Shown piece by piece: positions 4,856-8,998 of a stretch of 8,998 nucleotides of DNA. Where the stretch lies: the NCBI GenBank assembly GCA_964371865.1, contig CAYJOR010000087.1, forward strand, positions 1 to 8,998. Reading direction: 5' to 3'. Below the pieces are notes generated by a model, which was not told the origin of the DNA, searched no databases, and worked only from the letters and a program-made list of their open reading frames with translations. A program made the translations under genes and the position numbers. The stretch's first letter is position 1, and the number at the start of each line of letters is the position of its first letter. This DNA is from CAYJAZ01 sp964371865 (GTDB lineage Bacteria > Desulfobacterota > Desulfovibrionia > Desulfovibrionales > Desulfovibrionaceae).

Positions 4856-6076
4856 TTACCCTTGTTTTTTGTTAGGTGCTTTTTTAACAGCAGTTTTTGG
4901 CTGAGCTTTAGGTGCACTTTTAGCTACTTCTTCTGATGTAGGTGCTGGGGCAGCAACTGGAGCTTCTGCTTTTTTTTCAGCACTTATTTTGCATCTTGAT
5001 GGAGGAAGATTTGCATCGTCAGGAGTTGCATTGATAATGCCTGAAATCATGTCTTTAATGCTGATTGAAGCAGGACATGAAAGTAGGCAACGTCCGCAAC
5101 CTGTGCAAGAATATAAATCTTCATGCCAAGATGTCATGTAGCTGAATTTGTGCCCTAAGCGGTTACGCCAACGCATAAGACCTTGCGCTCGTGGATTGTG
5201 CCCACTTGCTTCACGGGTAAATTCATCGCCCATACAGGTTGCCCATGAACGGATTCTTTTACCTTCTAATGGGTTACCTTCATCAGTTATGGTGAAACAT
5301 TGGCAAGTAGGACATACGAAAGTACATGAGCTACAACCAATACAACCAGCAGTAACTTGTGCCCAGAAATCTTTATTTTCAAAGTTGAATGAACAAATTT
5401 GAGAGATTTTTGACATATCTGGTTTTTCAGGAAGGGTTTCATGCGCTTTTGCATGAGCTGCTTCAACTGCTTTCACAGCGTCATCATCAGCGTTAGCAAA
5501 TGAAGCAAGTTCTAGCAATTCTTTACCTTTTTCGGTAATAGCTTCAAATACAAGTCCTTTTTCCGTCGCAGTGAAGAAAACGTCTGCTGTGTAAGCAGTT
5601 GTGAGGTCGGTATTTGTCCAGTTACAGAAACAAGAAGGAAGGGTTTCGTTACAAGCTTGCGCAATGATAAAAGTATTTTCTCTGTGAGCCGCATAGTAAG
5701 GATCACGATATTTACCTTTAAGATAAGCCGCATCTTGAACTTCAACAGCTTTAGCGTCGCAAGGGCGAGCACCAAAGATTACTCTTTGAGTTGTGTTATA
5801 TTCACATGTAAGAGCGGTATCAACTTGAGAAAGATTTTCTTCTTTCTTGGTTGATTTATATGAGAAGAGAACTTCTGATTCAGGAATATACGCTTTCTTC
5901 ATTGAAGTTGTAGTATAATCGAGAATTTCATTCATATCTGCTTTTGCGATTTCATCAGCTGAATATTCTTTGTATGTTACTGATTTAGCAATGGCTTTAG
6001 GAGCAAGCATGGTATATTTTTCAGCAATTTTAGCAAGCCATGCAGGTACTTGATCTTTTTGAGCTATGTATTTCAT
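4856..6076 (-). CDS. flxB: HydB/FrhB-like protein with two [4Fe-4S] clusters, FlxB type
   Basis: This 406-residue protein relays electrons through two ferredoxin clusters: Cys245-x2-Cys248-x2-Cys251-x3-Cys255 and Cys324-x2-Cys327-x2-Cys330-x3-Cys334. The N-terminal half carries the FrhB/HydB-like segment FGARPCDAKA (101-110), then YRDPYYAAHREN (123-134) and CNETLPSCFC (142-151), as in sulfhydrogenase beta subunits. Further cysteines (258, 260, 281) lie near the first cluster. Unusual is the tail from about residue 364 to 406. It is rich in Ala, Pro and Lys, has no predicted fold, resembles a flexible charged linker and ends in Lys-Lys-Gln-Gly. The ATG is one base after the stop of the preceding gene (TAAgATG) and has AAGGAG ten bases upstream, so translation is probably coupled. 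Its partners are the flavoprotein downstream and the MvhD-type protein upstream. The B/C naming of Flx subunits is from memory. Confidence 0.8.
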   Translation of the reverse strand: MKYIAQKDQVPAWLAKIAEKYTMLAPKAIAKSVTYKEYSADEIAKADMNEILDYTTTSMKKAYIPESEVLFSYKSTKKEENLSQVDTALTCEYNTTQRVIFGARPCDAKAVEVQDAAYLKGKYRDPYYAAHRENTFIIAQACNETLPSCFCNWTNTDLTTAYTADVFFTATEKGLVFEAITEKGKELLELASFANADDDAVKAVEAAHAKAHETLPEKPDMSKISQICSFNFENKDFWAQVTAGCIGCSSCTFVCPTCQCFTITDEGNPLEGKRIRSWATCMGDEFTREASGHNPRAQGLMRWRNRLGHKFSYMTSWHEDLYSCTGCGRCLLSCPASISIKDMISGIINATPDDANLPPSRCKISAEKKAEAPVAAPAPTSEEVAKSAPKAQPKTAVKKAPNKKQG

Positions 6077-6077
6077 C

Positions 6078-7541
6078 TTAGAAATGCTCCTTTATGTTTT
6101 CTTCTTCCACTGAATAGCCTAAGAGCGGTGGTGTTGCTGTGAGGTCTAATCCGGCAGTATAATTGAAGATACGCTTCATAATTCCGCCAAATTGTTGCTT
6201 AAGCCAGAATACAGGAATACCCATTGGGCATGAACGGCTACATTCAGCACAGCCTGTACATCTACCGGCAAGGTGTTGTGCGTGGATAAGTTGGAAGAAT
6301 AACTTACTTTCAGGTGAATTATCATCTGCTACCCAGTGTGGGTTACGGCTATCACCGGCACAGTTGTCTTTACATACGCACATTGGGCATGAGTTACGGC
6401 AGGCATAGCAATGCATACAACGTTCGATATGTCCGCGCCAGAATGACATTCTGTCATCAAGTGATAATGAATTCAAATATTTGAGTCCTATAGGAGCTCT
6501 TGTATCCGGTTCAATTGGTTGACCTTCTGCACCAACAAATACATCAAAGAATTTAGCAGCAGGCATAGCACATTGACGGCACTTATCTTGAGCAACGTCC
6601 GCCATATCTACAACAAAATCTTTATTACCTTCAGCAGTTCTTACTGTAACAGTTAAGTCATGTCCTTTACCGCTTGTGCTAAGGATAACCGGTTTTGTAA
6701 TTCCTGAAAGTTCTTTCACTTTTTTGATTACTTTGTCACGGCTAACAGTTCCGTTACATTGCATACCAAAGATAGTGATATCGTCTTTATTAAGGAGTTT
6801 TTCTTGAAGAAGAGCAACGATTGCGCGGCTATCACAACCTTTTACAACAATACCGACTTTTTTGCCTTTATGTTTATGTAAAAGAGTTACAAGACTTTGA
6901 ACGTTGCTTGGGCCCCAAATCATTTGATCGATTTCAGCTTCTGTTTTAGCAAAGAAAGGTTCAGCAACCAAACCGTCAGGGCCTTGTCTCCAACCGAGAA
7001 CGCCATCAAGATTTGGAAGAGCTGCTTTAGCTTTTTCTTTCAATTCAGCAACAAATGGATTTTCACCACAACCAAGTTGACGAATAGGCGCATAAATTTC
7101 AGTTGGCATATCGTACATTGGTTTAGCGTCTTTGAATTTAGGTGCAGGCCCTAATTCGTGGATTTGATTTGTAAATGTAGTTACAACTTCTTTCCATTTT
7201 TGACCTTCAGATGCTGATACCCATGAGTATGAGAAACGACGTGGATCAATACCAAGAATTCCAATAAATTCTTTTAATGATTCTAAACGACGACGAGCAT
7301 AGAAGTTACCGCTTGTATAGTGACAATCTTTAGGGTGACAGCCGGATACTAATACACCGTCCGCACCTTCAAGTAATGCTTTAAGAACAAATAATGGATT
7401 TACACGACCTGAACAAGGAACACGGATAATACGCATATCTGTTGGTTGTGTGAAACGTCCTACGCCGGCAGAATCTGCACCACCGTAAGAACACCAGTTA
7501 CATAAAAATGCTACGATTTTCAATTCTTTATCTACTGACAT
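6078..7541 (-). CDS. flxD: MvhD domain fused to FrhB-like two-[4Fe-4S] protein, FlxD-FlxC type
   Basis: This 487-residue protein has two parts. Residues 8-130 are an MvhD/FlpD domain: CNWC (14-17), VPCSGRV (42-48) and SGCHPKDCHY (67-76) supply the conserved cysteines of its [2Fe-2S] site. This domain normally delivers electrons to HdrA. The second part resembles FrhB/HydB proteins, with VVKGCDSRA (232-240), MQCNGTVSRDK (260-270) and CRQC (321-324). It ends with two ferredoxin motifs, Cys375/378/381/385 and Cys428/431/434/438. MvhD proteins are often only about 140 residues and, as I recall them, FlxD and FlxC are separate subunits in D. vulgaris, so this looks like a natural fusion. The start overlaps the hdrA stop by ten bases, which couples the two and places the MvhD domain next to HdrA. 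The domain calls are firm; the subunit naming is inferred. Confidence 0.85.
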   Translation of the reverse strand: MSVDKELKIVAFLCNWCSYGGADSAGVGRFTQPTDMRIIRVPCSGRVNPLFVLKALLEGADGVLVSGCHPKDCHYTSGNFYARRRLESLKEFIGILGIDPRRFSYSWVSASEGQKWKEVVTTFTNQIHELGPAPKFKDAKPMYDMPTEIYAPIRQLGCGENPFVAELKEKAKAALPNLDGVLGWRQGPDGLVAEPFFAKTEAEIDQMIWGPSNVQSLVTLLHKHKGKKVGIVVKGCDSRAIVALLQEKLLNKDDITIFGMQCNGTVSRDKVIKKVKELSGITKPVILSTSGKGHDLTVTVRTAEGNKDFVVDMADVAQDKCRQCAMPAAKFFDVFVGAEGQPIEPDTRAPIGLKYLNSLSLDDRMSFWRGHIERCMHCYACRNSCPMCVCKDNCAGDSRNPHWVADDNSPESKLFFQLIHAQHLAGRCTGCAECSRSCPMGIPVFWLKQQFGGIMKRIFNYTAGLDLTATPPLLGYSVEEENIKEHF

Positions 7542-8998
7542 AGAGCTACTACCTCTGCAAGTATTTGGTTATCGGTAAAGTGTGATAATTGAACAGCTCC
7601 ATGTGGGCAAGTAGCATTACATACGCCACAACCTTGGCAGATAGTTTCAATAACTTCAGCTTTTTTGCTACCACGGAAATCAATTTCCTTAATAGCTTGA
7701 TATGGGCAAACGTCAATACATTTACCACAACCGATACATCTTTTAATATTTACACTGGCAACTTGCGGATCGCCTGTTAGCTTAGGTTTTGAAAGTAAGC
7801 CGATAGCCTTAGCTGCTGCACCCGATGCTTGCGCAACTGATGCAGGAATATCTTTAGGGCCTTGGCAAACACCGGCTAAGAATACACCTGCGGTATTTGT
7901 TTCTACAGGTTTCAACTTAACGTGACCTTCAAGATAGAAATTATCCGCATCATAAGAAATACGGAGTTTTTCTGCTAAACCTTCTGCATTTTCAGCACCT
8001 TGTACGCCAACAGCAAGAACAATCAAATCAGCTTTGATTTCAACTTGTTGTCCAAGAAGGGTATCAGCACCACGAACGATGTAGCGTGTTACGCCATTTT
8101 CATCGATTGTTGGTTGAACTGCAGATACTCTACCGCGTACATACTGCACATCATATTCTTCAATAGCACGGCGGGTAAACTCATCATAAGCTTTACCACC
8201 AGCACGGATATCCATGTAGAATACATAAGAATTTGACTCAGGCATATGGTCTTTTGTCAAAATTGCTTGTTTTGCTGTATACATACAACAGAATGAAGAA
8301 CATAATGGACGATCAATAGCTCTATCGCGTGAACCTACGCACTTTACAAATACAACATTCTTTGGTTCCATACCATCAGATGGACGAACAATATGACCAC
8401 CGGTAGGACCTGATGCTGATAAAAGTCTTTCATATTGGATTGATGTAATAACATCAGGAATTTGACCGTAGCCATATTCAGGAAGTTGTGTATAATCGTA
8501 TAAATCAAAACCTGTTGCAGTAATGATAGCACCTACTTTTACAGTGATGAGTTCATCTTGCATATCAAATTTAATTGAGTTTGATTTACATACTTTAGCA
8601 CACACACCACACTTACCGCTAGAAAGCATACGGCAAGCAGCTGGATTAATTTTAGCACGTTGTGGAATAGCTTGTGGGAAAGCAATTGAAATAGCTTTAC
8701 GTTTTCCTAAGCCTTCGTTGAATGCGTCAAAGTCTTTTGAAGGACATTTTGCAATACATTCACCACAACCGGTACAGCTTGTCCAATCAACATAAGTTGT
8801 TTTCTTACGGATTGTTACTGTGTAGTTACCAACATAGCCTTCAATTTTTTCAATTTCTGAATAAGCGTGAAGATCGATAAGGTCATGTTGAAGAACGTCA
8901 ACCATTTTAGGTGAAAGAACACATGAAGAACAGTCGATAGTTGGGAAAGTCTTATCAAGACGAGCCATTTTACCACCGATAGTAGCATCTTTTTCAAC
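7532..8998 (-). CDS. hdrA: Heterodisulfide reductase subunit A (HdrA), 5' end cut by window
   Basis: HdrA carries the FAD thought to bifurcate electrons in Hdr complexes. The frame stays open to the window edge. Ten residues (VEKDATIGGK) precede the methionine at 8968 and continue the typical flavoprotein pattern EK-x-x-x-x-GG-x-M, so that methionine is internal. The N-terminal Rossmann part, probably about 150 residues, is missing. Numbering from the 8968 Met, visible parts are IDCSSCVLSP (11-20), a ferredoxin pair (Cys65/68/71/75 with Cys112/120/123/127), FVKCVGSRD (207-215), the HdrA-type CSSFCCMYTAKQA (223-235), the FAD-binding VFLAGVCQGPKDIP (362-375) and two C-terminal [4Fe-4S] sites (Cys411/414/417/421 and 444/447/450/454). 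It is the first gene visible in the operon and overlaps the next gene by ten bases. QmoA/QmoB are related alternatives, but the Flx genes that follow favour HdrA. Confidence 0.93.
   Translation of the reverse strand, partial: VEKDATIGGKMARLDKTFPTIDCSSCVLSPKMVDVLQHDLIDLHAYSEIEKIEGYVGNYTVTIRKKTTYVDWTSCTGCGECIAKCPSKDFDAFNEGLGKRKAISIAFPQAIPQRAKINPAACRMLSSGKCGVCAKVCKSNSIKFDMQDELITVKVGAIITATGFDLYDYTQLPEYGYGQIPDVITSIQYERLLSASGPTGGHIVRPSDGMEPKNVVFVKCVGSRDRAIDRPLCSSFCCMYTAKQAILTKDHMPESNSYVFYMDIRAGGKAYDEFTRRAIEEYDVQYVRGRVSAVQPTIDENGVTRYIVRGADTLLGQQVEIKADLIVLAVGVQGAENAEGLAEKLRISYDADNFYLEGHVKLKPVETNTAGVFLAGVCQGPKDIPASVAQASGAAAKAIGLLSKPKLTGDPQVASVNIKRCIGCGKCIDVCPYQAIKEIDFRGSKKAEVIETICQGCGVCNATCPHGAVQLSHFTDNQILAEVVALCQ

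Noticed and set aside
4027..8795. Several plus-strand open frames of 60-96 codons inside the flx-hdr operon
   Set aside because: They are antisense to strongly supported genes and show no recognisable motifs or ribosome sites.
8966..8968. ATG at 8968 as the start of hdrA
   Set aside because: The frame is open to the window edge, and the ten upstream residues fit the conserved HdrA flavoprotein sequence, so the gene is partial.
7532..8998. QmoA/QmoB instead of HdrA
   Set aside because: The following genes are an MvhD fusion, a HydB-like protein and a FAD/NAD flavoprotein. A Qmo cluster would have QmoC with a membrane cytochrome, which is absent.

Overview
The window is AT-rich bacterial DNA. 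It most resembles a low-GC member of the Desulfovibrionaceae, the sulfate- or sulfite-reducing Desulfobacterota. The main reason is an NADH dehydrogenase/heterodisulfide reductase (Flx-Hdr) operon of the kind described in Desulfovibrio vulgaris. It sits near a CbiK-type chelatase, a NiFe-hydrogenase maturation protease and purM. I cannot name a species. The first ~56 bases are a G/C homopolymer-like tract unlike everything after it and look like a contig-end artefact.

Layout. (1) 70-1910, minus strand: purM (purine synthesis) is followed by a cbiK-like chelatase gene, overlapping by one base. (2) 1911-2012: a short divergent intergenic region. (3) 2013-3517, plus strand: a small secreted protein, a hydrogenase maturation protease and 6-phosphogluconolactonase, closely spaced. 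(4) 3518-3993: a 476-base gap between convergent genes. Each flanking gene runs straight from its stop codon into one copy of a ~140-base structured repeat, followed by a terminator. (5) 3994-8998, minus strand: a redox operon in the transcribed order hdrA (5' end cut by the window), an MvhD + FrhB-like/ferredoxin fusion (FlxD-FlxC type), a HydB/FrhB-like two-cluster ferredoxin protein (FlxB type), and a FAD/NAD/[2Fe-2S] flavoprotein (FlxA type).

How the genes work together. The four operon products plausibly form one cytoplasmic complex. NADH electrons enter through FlxA, pass over the iron-sulfur clusters of FlxB and FlxD/C, and reach the HdrA flavin. There electrons are thought to bifurcate to ferredoxin and, through HdrBC (not in the window), to a disulfide acceptor such as DsrC. 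The chelatase would feed cobalamin or siroheme/heme synthesis, and the protease would mature a hydrogenase encoded elsewhere.

The most interesting signals are two. The first is the pair of stop-codon-anchored 3'-UTR elements, whose stems differ by compensating base changes around an identical 9-base loop. The second is a Glu-to-Lys change at a predicted metal ligand of the CbiK-like chelatase. Comparisons with known families are from memory, because no searches could be run.
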